A stretch of 64,000 bases of DNA from JAUVKT01 sp942491535. GTDB taxonomy: Bacteria > Bacteroidota > Bacteroidia > Bacteroidales > VadinHA17. Location: positions 161,168 to 225,167 of the forward strand of contig CALOBV010000012.1 of the NCBI GenBank assembly GCA_942491535.1. The letters run 5' to 3'. Shown here in pieces: positions 25,851 through 34,352 of the stretch. How positions within the stretch are numbered: position 1 is the stretch's first letter; each line of letters opens with the position of its first letter. The notes below the pieces were generated by a model. The model saw only the letters and a program-made list of their open reading frames with translations, searched no databases and had not been told where the DNA came from. A program made the translations under genes and the position numbers.

Positions 25851-28463
25851 TTACCTTAATCCAAATCTGTAAGAGAATTTTATAAGGAAGGTATTATTTG
25901 CTTTTTTATCTGAAAACAGATAATCCAGGTTCTCACCTAAATCATATGTACCTGATCCTCCTTCATAAGCTCTTGTTTGCGACCATACAAGATAGGCTGT
26001 TGAGCCAGGAAGAAATTCCCATCTTACAACAAGATTTGAGAGCCACTCATTGGTCATGAAATCGGGATTATCAAAATCTTCAGTATATCCGCTTGTAGTA
26101 ATATAATACCTGTCATCTACCAGGTCAATCTCTGATCCTTCCTCGTAGGTATGGAACCTGTCTGTATATTCTTCAGCTCTGGGATCAGTAATTATTTTAT
26201 ACTGACTGAATTTAAAATCACCCGAGAATGGCTGTCCCCAGTATTGTATTGTCAGATCAGGTGTAATATTATAATTTATCCTGAGTGACATTGCTAATAT
26301 TTTCTGATCGAGCGCTGCAAAGAGGTAATTGTTGTCGTCGTTGAAGAAGTACTGTAATTCATTTCTGGTAACACTGTAGCCTGGAGATAGTGAAATTGTG
26401 AGTGTATTCATTGGACGCACCAGCAGTGAAACATTAAAGGATGTTCTTTTATTTTGATCCTCTACATCGCGATTAACAGAAGTACTAAAGGATAAGGATA
26501 CTTTCTTTCTGTTGTCTGTGCTGCACCAATAATGAAATCTCATACTATTGGGTGACAGCATTGAGGGACCCCCTCTGAGCAGGGTGGTTGACACCTGGTT
26601 AAAGTTAAATCCGCCGCCAAATCCTGAATTCCATTGGTTTTTAAAGTTAGCACTAACATTATATTCGTAGCCTACTCCGTTAAGATTACCACCGAAATCC
26701 CATACTGTATAGATATCATTATTCAGATTCAAACTTCTGAAGATGCTGAATGGTTCGATAAAGTTATATCCGGTCCATGCAACGTTCAGGATCTGGTCGG
26801 CCTGCCTGGAGAAGCCCATATCATTTATCTCAAGGCCCGGGCTTGTCCATGTATTCATAAAAAGGAAATTCCATTTTCCACCGAGCTTACCAAACTCCAG
26901 CTTACCTCCGTATCCGGACAGGCTTGTACGCGTATCATCATATTCAAGGTGCCTGGCATCAGGTCGATTAAAGTACCTGGCTGATGATTCCTGTGTTCTT
27001 GCTATTGCATCGGCGCTTCCTCTCACATTGCTCATATATAGTGATGCAGCAAGCTTGTAGTTTCGGTCCTTAAAAAACTGAGTGAAGTCTATGCCTCCTG
27101 TTGTTGCATCCTTATGGAGCCAATCAAGGTCGGTGCCGTCGAGTTTCCTGATAGTACTGGTAACCGCTCCACCGATGATAGTATTTCCTTCCTTAATATC
27201 TTTCTGAACCCTGACAAGAGAATAGTTAGACAGGGGTTCAATGGTTTGGTACGATCTGTCTCCATCAGTGTCAATTTCGGCCTTTACTTCTTTTGTAATA
27301 CTTTCAAGGAAACCAATAGAAATCCCGTTCTTTGTTTTCCCCGTAAGTTTGGCTGCCCCTATTATATCGGTAAAGTGCGGTACATTGGCATATTCTGTAT
27401 CGGAATCATAGTCGGGGTACCCATGAGGCCTTCGGCCGATACGCCTGGAATAAAACAGGTTATCATTTCCTGCATCACCGTCTCCAAGTCCCACGTTGAA
27501 ACTGGTAATATTTTTTCCTTCAATAAAGAAGGGTCTTTTTTCTTCGAAGTAGGTTTCAAATGCCGACAGGTTAACCTCAGAAGGGTCGGCCTCGACCTGT
27601 CCAAAGTCAGGGAACATAGTGAGGTCTAGAGTGAGATTATTGGTAACACCTATTTTTGCGTCAAAACCAATATTGCCTTTAAGATCACTACCATCGGCAA
27701 AGGGATTTCCCTCCTCTGCCTCGTAGGTGTTTATTGCTCCTACAGCATAGGGAGTAATATCAAATTGTTTTCTTGGTTTCACTTCCTCAAGTCCATTAAT
27801 TTCTCCTATTGCATGCACAAATCCCGGTGCTGTTCGGGGGATATGCTGCCAGAGGCTTAGTTCGTTATGCCTGAAAATCTGCCTTGCAGCCAGGAAGCCC
27901 CAGACTTCAGCGGAGTTTTCCTGGAACCTCAGCTGGGTAAAGGGTATTTTCATTTCGGCCGACCAACCCCAGTCCTCAATTTTCGCCCTTGCCATCCAGA
28001 TGGGATCCCACGTTTCATCCTGGGACTGTCCGTCGTTAGCCCATATCCCATCAAATCGAACACCTGCTGAACTTACGCCAAAAACAAAACCTGTTCTCAG
28101 ATCATGGTAACTGTCTATCATTACAAAGACCATATCTCCATCGGCCTGGTCTCTGCGGCTCATACGGGTGGTGATACTATCGGGTGATGAGTCGTAAGCC
28201 TTCATGGCAATGTAGAGATTGAGGTCGTCGAAGCAAACTTTAAATTCGGTAGGTTGTGAAGGCCTGGCTCCATCATAAGGCTCGTGCTGGGTAAAATCGC
28301 CGTCCCAATCGCCATTAATCCAGGCATTGTCGTTGAGGTCTCCGTTTATTACCGGAGCTTCTGAAATCCGATTGGCTGTATATAAGCGCTTTGCTATTGG
28401 CCCCTGCCCGAAGGCAATCTGAGTCGCTCCAATAAACAGAGCGATAAGCAACAATTTCTTCAT
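25851..28463 (-). CDS. DUF5916 outer-membrane protein with CBM9-like N-terminal domain
   Basis: An 870-residue protein with a signal peptide (residues 1-20, ending AFGQ). Residues about 30-200 form a carbohydrate-binding-module-9-like beta sandwich (ISEAPVINGDLNDNAW, DDLNLYIAMKAYD, DMVFVMIDSYHD). The rest is the DUF5916 region, rich in amphipathic strands, with FEEKRPFFIEG and YSRRIGR signatures, and ends KFSYRFGLR. The family is typical of Bacteroidota, is predicted to be an outer-membrane barrel, and often lies near peptidases. A function has not been established. It stands alone here, upstream of a REP-like element and transcribed towards it. Confidence 0.9.
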   Translation of the reverse strand: MKKLLLIALFIGATQIAFGQGPIAKRLYTANRISEAPVINGDLNDNAWINGDWDGDFTQHEPYDGARPSQPTEFKVCFDDLNLYIAMKAYDSSPDSITTRMSRRDQADGDMVFVMIDSYHDLRTGFVFGVSSAGVRFDGIWANDGQSQDETWDPIWMARAKIEDWGWSAEMKIPFTQLRFQENSAEVWGFLAARQIFRHNELSLWQHIPRTAPGFVHAIGEINGLEEVKPRKQFDITPYAVGAINTYEAEEGNPFADGSDLKGNIGFDAKIGVTNNLTLDLTMFPDFGQVEADPSEVNLSAFETYFEEKRPFFIEGKNITSFNVGLGDGDAGNDNLFYSRRIGRRPHGYPDYDSDTEYANVPHFTDIIGAAKLTGKTKNGISIGFLESITKEVKAEIDTDGDRSYQTIEPLSNYSLVRVQKDIKEGNTIIGGAVTSTIRKLDGTDLDWLHKDATTGGIDFTQFFKDRNYKLAASLYMSNVRGSADAIARTQESSARYFNRPDARHLEYDDTRTSLSGYGGKLEFGKLGGKWNFLFMNTWTSPGLEINDMGFSRQADQILNVAWTGYNFIEPFSIFRSLNLNNDIYTVWDFGGNLNGVGYEYNVSANFKNQWNSGFGGGFNFNQVSTTLLRGGPSMLSPNSMRFHYWCSTDNRKKVSLSFSTSVNRDVEDQNKRTSFNVSLLVRPMNTLTISLSPGYSVTRNELQYFFNDDNNYLFAALDQKILAMSLRINYNITPDLTIQYWGQPFSGDFKFSQYKIITDPRAEEYTDRFHTYEEGSEIDLVDDRYYITTSGYTEDFDNPDFMTNEWLSNLVVRWEFLPGSTAYLVWSQTRAYEGGSGTYDLGENLDYLFSDKKANNTFLIKFSYRFGLR

Positions 28464-28570
28464 TCTTTTCCCAGGTTAAGGTGTTAAACAATAAAATGAC
28501 GAAGAAATGCCTGAGTTGTTGCAGTTATATATTAATTAAAATGATTCTAATTAAGGACATGGCAGCCGGC

Positions 28571-29068
28571 TCAGTCGTCGTAAAGCTTAATAAACTCGTA
28601 GGTATTACCATGGTATTCGATAAAGCGAATAAGATCAGATTTCAATACAACAATCGATGCAGTATTAATATTCGGGTGAAACGAAAGTTTTTCAAACTCA
28701 TTAAGTTTTTCATCTATAAAGATATGCACGTGATGTTCAATATCATTAATTATTCCAAATGGAGATACAGATCCTGGAGTAAGCCCAAGGTATTTTTTAA
28801 GTCTTTTTTCGGATGCAAATGTGAGTTTTCCCTGCCTGAGTCTCTGCTCCAGGTCTTTCATCATAAGGTTTCTGGTGTGTTCGAGTATCACCAGGTAGTG
28901 CTTATTACCTTTATGGTTACGAAGAAATATATTTTTACATCTTCCCGAGTCGAGGTTTTTCCAGTAAATTTTTGCTTCCTCAATTGTTGCAACCGGAGGG
29001 TGTTCCCTGTAGCCGTATTCAATATTTAAGTTATTAAGAAGTTCGTAGAGCTCTTTTTGTCCTCTCAT
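28571..29068 (-). CDS. ProX-type prolyl-tRNA editing deacylase (YbaK fold)
   Basis: About 165 residues from the ATG at 29068; a TTG at 29092 is in frame but would overlap the upstream gene. Features are YREHPPVATIEEA near the start, CKNIFLRNHKGNKHYLVIL, GLTPGSVSPFGIIND and FHPNINTASIVV. These are hallmarks of the free-standing Ala-tRNA(Pro) deacylases of the YbaK/ProX group, which hydrolyse mischarged alanyl-tRNA(Pro). It is cytoplasmic. It starts four bases after the stop of the SiaC-like gene, so the two share a transcript. Confidence 0.9.
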   Translation of the reverse strand: MRGQKELYELLNNLNIEYGYREHPPVATIEEAKIYWKNLDSGRCKNIFLRNHKGNKHYLVILEHTRNLMMKDLEQRLRQGKLTFASEKRLKKYLGLTPGSVSPFGIINDIEHHVHIFIDEKLNEFEKLSFHPNINTASIVVLKSDLIRFIEYHGNTYEFIKLYDD

Positions 29069-29072
29069 ATCA

Positions 29073-29477
29073 TTACTTGGTGATATACGCAAAATCTATC
29101 TCAGCAAGATAGGAAAGGTCTTCTCCGGCTTCTTTCATATCGGTATCTTCTTCATCCCACATCCAGGCAACTTCTAAATTTACTCCATCTTCAGAGATCT
29201 GTTTTAATGCTTCCACAATATCGAACAGGAACTTTGCAGATGAGGAGTTAAAGTATTCGAGGTCGAATTGGAATATTAGCGGATCGTCTTCAGTAAAATG
29301 ATTAGCAGCATTATTCTTTAAAAACAAACGATAATCATGCAACCATTTAACAACGGGGAAATATATCTCTCTTACATCTTCAGGCCTGCTGTTTCCTTTA
29401 ATGCTGAAGACTTTATTATCGTGATCAAGAATAATTTCGGGACTGAAGGTATCTTTATTAAACTCTAATCTTTCCAT
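29073..29477 (-). CDS. SiaC-family (DUF1987) regulatory phosphoprotein
   Basis: About 134 residues, starting at the ATG at 29477 rather than an upstream TTG. It shows the family pattern: SPEIILD and FSIKGNSRPEDVREIYFPV, then FDLEYFNSSSAKFLFDI around residues 72-88, where the serine/threonine phosphorylation site of SiaC proteins lies, and an acidic end. In Pseudomonas SiaC is phosphorylated by SiaB and dephosphorylated by the PP2C enzyme SiaA to control a diguanylate cyclase. No SiaB or cyclase is next to this gene, but a PP2C-type phosphatase is encoded at 50781. A link between the two is only a guess. Confidence 0.85.
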   Translation of the reverse strand: MERLEFNKDTFSPEIILDHDNKVFSIKGNSRPEDVREIYFPVVKWLHDYRLFLKNNAANHFTEDDPLIFQFDLEYFNSSSAKFLFDIVEALKQISEDGVNLEVAWMWDEEDTDMKEAGEDLSYLAEIDFAYITK

Positions 29478-29548
29478 GCTGATTATTAATGATTTAGGCA
29501 AATATGAGATTTTAGCTTAGGATTGTCAAGAGGAGTTATTAACAAAAA

Positions 29549-30028
29549 TCAAAAAAGGGATGGGTCAATTGTTGATTCTTCATAGCCTTTATCTATGGCC
29601 AGCTTATCCTGATGTGAGGCTTCAACGGCCAGCTGGTCGCACCTTTCGTTGCCAGGAATGCCGGCATGACCTTCGACCCATTGGAAGGTAATATTGTGCT
29701 TTGGATAGATTTTCAGGAATCTTCGCCACAGGTCGGGGTTTTTCTTCTTTCTAAATCCTTTCTTTTCCCATTCGAAAACCCAGCCTTTACTTACAGCATC
29801 GGCAACATATTTAGAGTCGGTATATACAGTAACATTTGATCCCTTATTTTTCAATGCTTCCAATCCAACAATAACAGCCAATAGTTCCATGCGGTTATTG
29901 GTGGTTTCACGAAAACCTTCTGAAATTTCCTTTCGGTGTTTTCCTGCCATTAATAGCACCCCGTATCCTCCCGGTCCGGGATTCCCCCTTGCTGCGCCAT
30001 CGGTATATAATGTAATTCTATTTGACAT
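29549..30028 (-). CDS. rnhA: Ribonuclease HI
   Basis: A 159-residue enzyme with all catalytic residues: Asp10 in YTDGAARGNPGPGGYG, Glu48 in NNRMELLA, Asp71 in VYTDS, His121 in EGHAG and Asp131. It includes the basic-protrusion helix (WEKKGFRKKKN) of E. coli-type enzymes. It cuts the RNA strand of RNA-DNA hybrids. Its start overlaps the end of the upstream MarC gene by 11 bases, so the two are translationally coupled. Confidence 0.96.
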   Translation of the reverse strand: MSNRITLYTDGAARGNPGPGGYGVLLMAGKHRKEISEGFRETTNNRMELLAVIVGLEALKNKGSNVTVYTDSKYVADAVSKGWVFEWEKKGFRKKKNPDLWRRFLKIYPKHNITFQWVEGHAGIPGNERCDQLAVEASHQDKLAIDKGYEESTIDPSLF

Positions 30029-30602
30029 GGGGGAGTATAATGCCTGTATTGCTAATGAATAATTTTACTGCTATGGCCAGGAGGATTATCCCAAACATTT
30101 TTCTCAGGATGTGTATACCCGCCGGTCCGAGTGCACGTTCGAAAAATGATGTAAGCCTGATTACGAAGAATACAACAACCATGTTAAGGGTAAGTGCAAT
30201 TAGAATATTAATTGTCTCGTATTCGGCTTTCAGGGAGAGCAGTGTTGTTATAGATCCTGCTCCTGCAATAAGAGGGAAGGCTATTGGGACGATTGTTCCA
30301 CCACCGGGAGCGTCGTGTTTAAATAGTTCTATTCCCATTACCATTTCCAGACCGAGCAGAAGAATTACTATTGAACCTGCTATAGCGAAAGACTGAATAT
30401 CAACACCGAATAATCCCAGCAGCGGTTTACCTGCGAAGAAGAACATAATAAATATAATAAAGGCAACTAGAGTAGCTTTAGCTGAGCCGACTTCTCCGGA
30501 TTTTACTTTAATATCCAGGATAATAGGGACAGATCCGAATATATCAATAATGGCAAATAATACCATAAAGGCTGCAAGGATCTCCTTTATGTTAAACTCC
30601 AT
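30018..30602 (-). CDS. MarC-family integral membrane protein
   Basis: A 194-residue protein with six hydrophobic segments and the family signatures: AFMVLFAIIDIFGSVPI at the start, GGGTIVPIAFPLIAGAGSI in the middle, and RKMFGIILLAIAVKLF near the end. MarC proteins were once linked to multiple antibiotic resistance, but this has not held up and the function is unknown. It precedes and overlaps rnhA. Confidence 0.92.
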   Translation of the reverse strand: MEFNIKEILAAFMVLFAIIDIFGSVPIILDIKVKSGEVGSAKATLVAFIIFIMFFFAGKPLLGLFGVDIQSFAIAGSIVILLLGLEMVMGIELFKHDAPGGGTIVPIAFPLIAGAGSITTLLSLKAEYETINILIALTLNMVVVFFVIRLTSFFERALGPAGIHILRKMFGIILLAIAVKLFISNTGIILPHVK

Positions 30603-30629
30603 TTCAGTGCTGTGTTAAATTAATTTTTG

Positions 30630-30637
30630 CAAAGATA
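30630..30637 (-). promoter_or_regulatory. Putative -7 box of marC-rnhA
   Basis: On the minus strand TATCTTTG fits TAnnTTTG, 28 bases upstream of the MarC start. No -33 element was recognised. Confidence 0.38.
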
Positions 30638-30689
30638 GTTAGAAGAAGGTTGAAAAGGTTGAAAACTGGGTTGAAAAAGATGAAAAGGT

Positions 30690-30719
30690 AAAAAGAAAGG
30701 ATGCCTGGTTTTCCAGGCA
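30690..30719 (-). terminator. Rho-independent terminator of the S46 peptidase gene
   Basis: On the minus strand TGCCTGG-AAAA-CCAGGCA forms a perfect 7-base stem (30713-30719 with 30702-30708), followed by a T-rich tail (CCTTTCTTTTT). It lies about 35 bases after the stop codon. Confidence 0.75.
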
Positions 30720-30754
30720 CCCTTCTAGTATGTGAAATTAGTCCTTAATCCGTG

Positions 30755-32902
30755 TTAATCTCTTATATCAAGTTCATCGATTATATTAGTTGCTCCCGCA
30801 TATTTATCGATTACCCACAGAACATATCTTACGTCAACACTGATAGTTCTCTGAAGGTCGGGCTCGAAAGCAATATCTCCACTCATAGCTTCCCAGTTTC
30901 CATCAAAAGCAAGACCAATAAGTTCACCTTTTCCGTTAATTACCGGGCTGCCTGAATTACCTCCTGTTATATCATTATTTGTCAGGAAGCATATTGGCAT
31001 ATAACCGTCTTTATCTGCATAGCGGCCATAATCTTTATTTTTAACCAGCTTAAAAATATCTTTTGGAAGATCAAATTCATAATCGCCCTCAACATATTTT
31101 TCCATAACGCCCTCCATGGTTGTATAATACTTGTAGATTACGGCATCTTTTGGCTGGTAGGGAAGAACAGACCCATAGCTTAAACGCATTGTGAAGTTTG
31201 CATCGGGATATTTTACCAGGTCGGGGTCCATTTCCTTAAGTCCTGCAATCCATAGTCTGCGAGCCTTAGCCAGCTCTGAATTGTTTCCACCCATAGCTCC
31301 TATTTTCATACTAACAGCCATAATATCTCCCAAAGTCTTATAGGCTAAATCATTCTCCATCTTTTCAACATCCGGATTCTCAAAGAAACTTTCCAGTTTC
31401 TCTTTAGATGTATAGATTGAATTATCGAACATATAGTCAACAAATTTCTTTACATCACCGCCATATTCACTGTCGATTGTATTAAAAAAATCAGGCCAGT
31501 ATTCCTTATCAATATCTTCTTTATAAAGGCTGAACATAGCAGTTGTTGCTTTCCTGTCTGTAGGTTCGTTATAATTTTTGTAGAACCTGTCTGCATTTTC
31601 GAGGAACTCATTAATAGCTTCTTCCTTAGCTGTTTCATCATCACCCTTAAGTGCTGAGATTACTCCCCGAGTCCTCATTGAAAACATTGTAAGTTCAGTT
31701 CCACGGCCGAAGCACTCATTTAAGTACTGTGACAGGTGATTTGATTTTGCGCGATCAGCGATCGAGGTCTTTATAGTTTCAAGAACTGATCCGTATTTAT
31801 TGCTTAATTTTTTCTTCGATCCTATCCATTTTGTGAATTCTGCTTCTATCTCTTCCTTTTGTCCTTTTACATTCAGTCTTTCAAGACCGGCCTTCTGGCC
31901 AATTGAGAATTTCCAGTAGTTGGATGATCCTGAGTATTTGCTTGCATACTGGATATTTACTTTCTGGTCGGCAATCATATCTTCCATCCATACTTCCTGC
32001 AGCGCGCCCCTTATTTTTATCCTGTTAGGGTGTGTTATCTGAAGTTGTTCGTCTATTTCAAAGGAAGTCATATACCTTGTTGTACCACCCGGGTAACCAA
32101 GTATCATAGCAAAATCATTTTCCTTTACTCCCTTAATGGAGACCGGCAGATAGTGTTTTGGTTTCAGAGGAATATTATCTTCAGAATATTCGGCTGGCTT
32201 GCCATCAGGGCTCATATATACCCTGAAAATACTGAAATCACCGGTGTGGCGGGGCCATTCCCAGTTATCAGTATCGTGTCCGTATTTCCCAATTGATGAA
32301 GGAGGAGCACCTACAAATCTCACATCGGTATATGTTTCATAAACAAGAAGATAATAGTTATTACCTCCAAAGAATGAAGATACTGTTGCCCTGTAATTGT
32401 TTCCTTCTGTTGCAGCATCAGCTATCTCTGTTCGGGCACTTCTAATAAGAGCGCCTCTTTCTTCTTCGGTCATATCATCTTTAACATCTTTCAGGATATC
32501 ATTGCTTACATCCTTAATACTTACAAGGAATCTAACGGAAAGACCGGGATTTGGTAGTTCTTCTTCGAGGGACTTTGCCCAGAAACCATCCTTCAGGTAA
32601 TCGTGCTCGACAGAACTATGAGACTGGATAGATCCGTATCCGCAATGGTGATTAGTAAACAGGAGGCCTTTGGATGATACAATCTCACCTGTACATCCTC
32701 CACCAAAAATAACTATCGCATCTTTTATACTGGCCTGATTAATACTGTAGATATCTTCTGCAGTCAACTCAAGGCCCATCTCTGTCATGGTCCCGATATT
32801 AAGCTGATCGAGAAGAGGCAGAAGCCACATTCCTTCATCAGCTTTAAGCTGGGCATTAATACCAAGAATAATGGCAAATAAAATAGTAATTAATCTTTTC
32901 AT
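30755..32902 (-). CDS. S46-family dipeptidyl peptidase (DPP7-like)
   Basis: A 715-residue exported serine peptidase with a signal peptide (residues 1-21). The catalytic triad is visible: histidine in TNHHCGYG (residues 85-86), aspartate in HTGDFSIFR (about 222) and serine in TGGNSGSP (about 650). A helical domain covers the active site in the family. Eighteen residues after the serine there is a glycine (AFDG), where DPP11 has an arginine that selects acidic side chains. This suggests DPP7-type preference for hydrophobic residues. The enzyme releases dipeptides from N-termini in the periplasm, which fits a protein-fermenting or scavenging lifestyle. Confidence 0.94.
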   Translation of the reverse strand: MKRLITILFAIILGINAQLKADEGMWLLPLLDQLNIGTMTEMGLELTAEDIYSINQASIKDAIVIFGGGCTGEIVSSKGLLFTNHHCGYGSIQSHSSVEHDYLKDGFWAKSLEEELPNPGLSVRFLVSIKDVSNDILKDVKDDMTEEERGALIRSARTEIADAATEGNNYRATVSSFFGGNNYYLLVYETYTDVRFVGAPPSSIGKYGHDTDNWEWPRHTGDFSIFRVYMSPDGKPAEYSEDNIPLKPKHYLPVSIKGVKENDFAMILGYPGGTTRYMTSFEIDEQLQITHPNRIKIRGALQEVWMEDMIADQKVNIQYASKYSGSSNYWKFSIGQKAGLERLNVKGQKEEIEAEFTKWIGSKKKLSNKYGSVLETIKTSIADRAKSNHLSQYLNECFGRGTELTMFSMRTRGVISALKGDDETAKEEAINEFLENADRFYKNYNEPTDRKATTAMFSLYKEDIDKEYWPDFFNTIDSEYGGDVKKFVDYMFDNSIYTSKEKLESFFENPDVEKMENDLAYKTLGDIMAVSMKIGAMGGNNSELAKARRLWIAGLKEMDPDLVKYPDANFTMRLSYGSVLPYQPKDAVIYKYYTTMEGVMEKYVEGDYEFDLPKDIFKLVKNKDYGRYADKDGYMPICFLTNNDITGGNSGSPVINGKGELIGLAFDGNWEAMSGDIAFEPDLQRTISVDVRYVLWVIDKYAGATNIIDELDIRD

Positions 32903-32939
32903 GTAGTTTTATTTTAGTATTGATCGACTTTTAGAAAGC

Positions 32940-32947
32940 CAAATATA
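32940..32947 (-). promoter_or_regulatory. Putative -7 box of the S46 peptidase gene
   Basis: On the minus strand TATATTTG fits TAnnTTTG, 38 bases before the start codon. No -33 match was found. Confidence 0.36.
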
Positions 32948-32974
32948 GCTTAAAAAAATTATAGTAAAAAAGAC

Positions 32975-33571
32975 TTAAAACAGGTCCATCTGTGAGTCAC
33001 CCAGGTTGAATGTTTTTCTGTGATAATCGCATGTTCCATGTTCTGCGATAGCATCCCTGTGCTCCTGTGTAGGATATCCCTTGTTGGTATTCCATCCATA
33101 TACCGGATGTTCTTCATGCAGCTTGTTCATCAGCTCATCCCTGTAAGTTTTTGCCAGAACCGATGCTGCGGCTATTGACATGAATTTACCATCTCCCTGG
33201 ATGATTGTCTTAAAGGGAATGTCTTTAAAGGGGATGAAATTATTTCCGTCTACCAGCAGTAGTTCTGGTTTTTTCTCCAATCCTTCTATAGCCAGGTGCA
33301 TTGCCTTATATGTTGCCCTCAGTATATTAATCTTATCAACCATATGGTTATCAACGGCAGCTATATTCCATGCAATAGCTTTTTCCCTAATTATTTCGCG
33401 TAGCTCTTCTCTCTTAATAGCAGATAGCTTTTTTGAGTCGTTAAGAATATCGTTTTTAAAACGTTTTGGAAGTATTACTACGGCTGCGACAACAGGTCCG
33501 GCAAGTGCCCCTCTGCCCGCTTCATCACATCCTGCCTCAATTAATTTTCTGCTAAAAAATGATCTTAACAT
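32975..33571 (-). CDS. rnhB: Ribonuclease HII
   Basis: A 198-residue enzyme with the active-site pair Asp16-Glu17 in GCDEAGRG, followed by ALAGPVVAA, then the DSKKLS motif, a further aspartate in LLVDGN, and the late SIAAASVLAKTYRDELM helix. It removes single ribonucleotides from DNA and resolves RNA-DNA hybrids, complementing RNase HI encoded 3 kb away. The protein ends in DSQMDLF. It lies about 70 bases upstream of the S46 gene in the same direction, with a separate promoter likely in between. Confidence 0.96.
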   Translation of the reverse strand: MLRSFFSRKLIEAGCDEAGRGALAGPVVAAVVILPKRFKNDILNDSKKLSAIKREELREIIREKAIAWNIAAVDNHMVDKINILRATYKAMHLAIEGLEKKPELLLVDGNNFIPFKDIPFKTIIQGDGKFMSIAAASVLAKTYRDELMNKLHEEHPVYGWNTNKGYPTQEHRDAIAEHGTCDYHRKTFNLGDSQMDLF

Positions 33572-33812
33572 TATATACTGATTTAACTTGATTTCAATGT
33601 TTCAAAGCGTTAGAGCTACTACTAATCGATGTTATTCTCAGGGATATGCATATATTCTGTAAGGTCGGAAATAATTTTAAAATTTCCTATCCCGGTCCTA
33701 AGACGAAGACCCGAATGCACCTTAGAGTATATTTTATATACTGATTTGGGGATAATTTGCGATTAAAATGTTAATAAGTTGTTGAAAAGTATAGATAATT
33801 TCAAAATATTTA

Positions 33813-33820
33813 TATTTTTG
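33813..33820 (+). promoter_or_regulatory. Putative -7 box of the T9SS/C1q gene pair
   Basis: TATTTTTG fits TAnnTTTG and lies 22 bases before the ATG at 33843. The 270-base gap upstream (33572-33842) separates divergent genes; apart from this box I see nothing distinct in it. Confidence 0.38.
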
Positions 33821-33842
33821 AAGTCCACTATTTCTAAAATAA

Positions 33843-34341
33843 ATGCAGAAGAGGGGAATCTTCATATTATTTATAGTGATTGTTGGGGTGAATGTTTGTG
33901 CACAGAAAATTTCGCATGAGGTTATGGTCCCGGCATCATCAGTTGCATCTTCGGGTGGTTACTTTATTAGTCAGACTATAGGAGAGTCTGTAACTACATT
34001 AGTTCGCAATGAAAGCTATATTTTCACACAGGGCTTTCAGCAACCCTCTTCCATGAAGTTTACTCCTGTTGATCATTCAGGAAGCGGAGTGAAGGTTTAT
34101 CCTAATCCGGTACAGGATTGTCTTACCCTGGAATTGTTTGGTGAGAAGGATTTAGAATATCATGTAACAATTTTTGGGTTTAATGGTGCCATATATTTTT
34201 TAAAAGATTATCCTTGTAAAGGGTATTTTCAGACATAGAATTCCTATTGATGTTAGTAATTACCATAGAGGAACCTATTTTGTTAAAGTTGTAACTGAGG
34301 ACGGGATGATCTCAAGGCTTTTTAAAATTGAAAAAATGTAA
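33843..34341 (+). CDS. Small T9SS-sorted surface protein, interrupted by +1 frameshift
   Basis: It has a signal peptide (residues 1-20, ending VCAQ) and a short region SVASSGGYFISQTIGE with FTQGFQQP, common just before sorting domains in Bacteroidota. Then comes a type A T9SS sorting domain starting VKVYPNPV. The frame breaks between about 34204 and 34236. Removing one base continues it as IPIDVSNYHRGTYFVKV to the TAA at 34339-34341, which completes the sorting domain (about 165 residues in all). It is almost entirely sorting domain, so it may be a small adhesin or anchor partner of the next protein, 11 bases downstream. Confidence 0.72.
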
Positions 34342-34352
34342 AACTAACTGCC

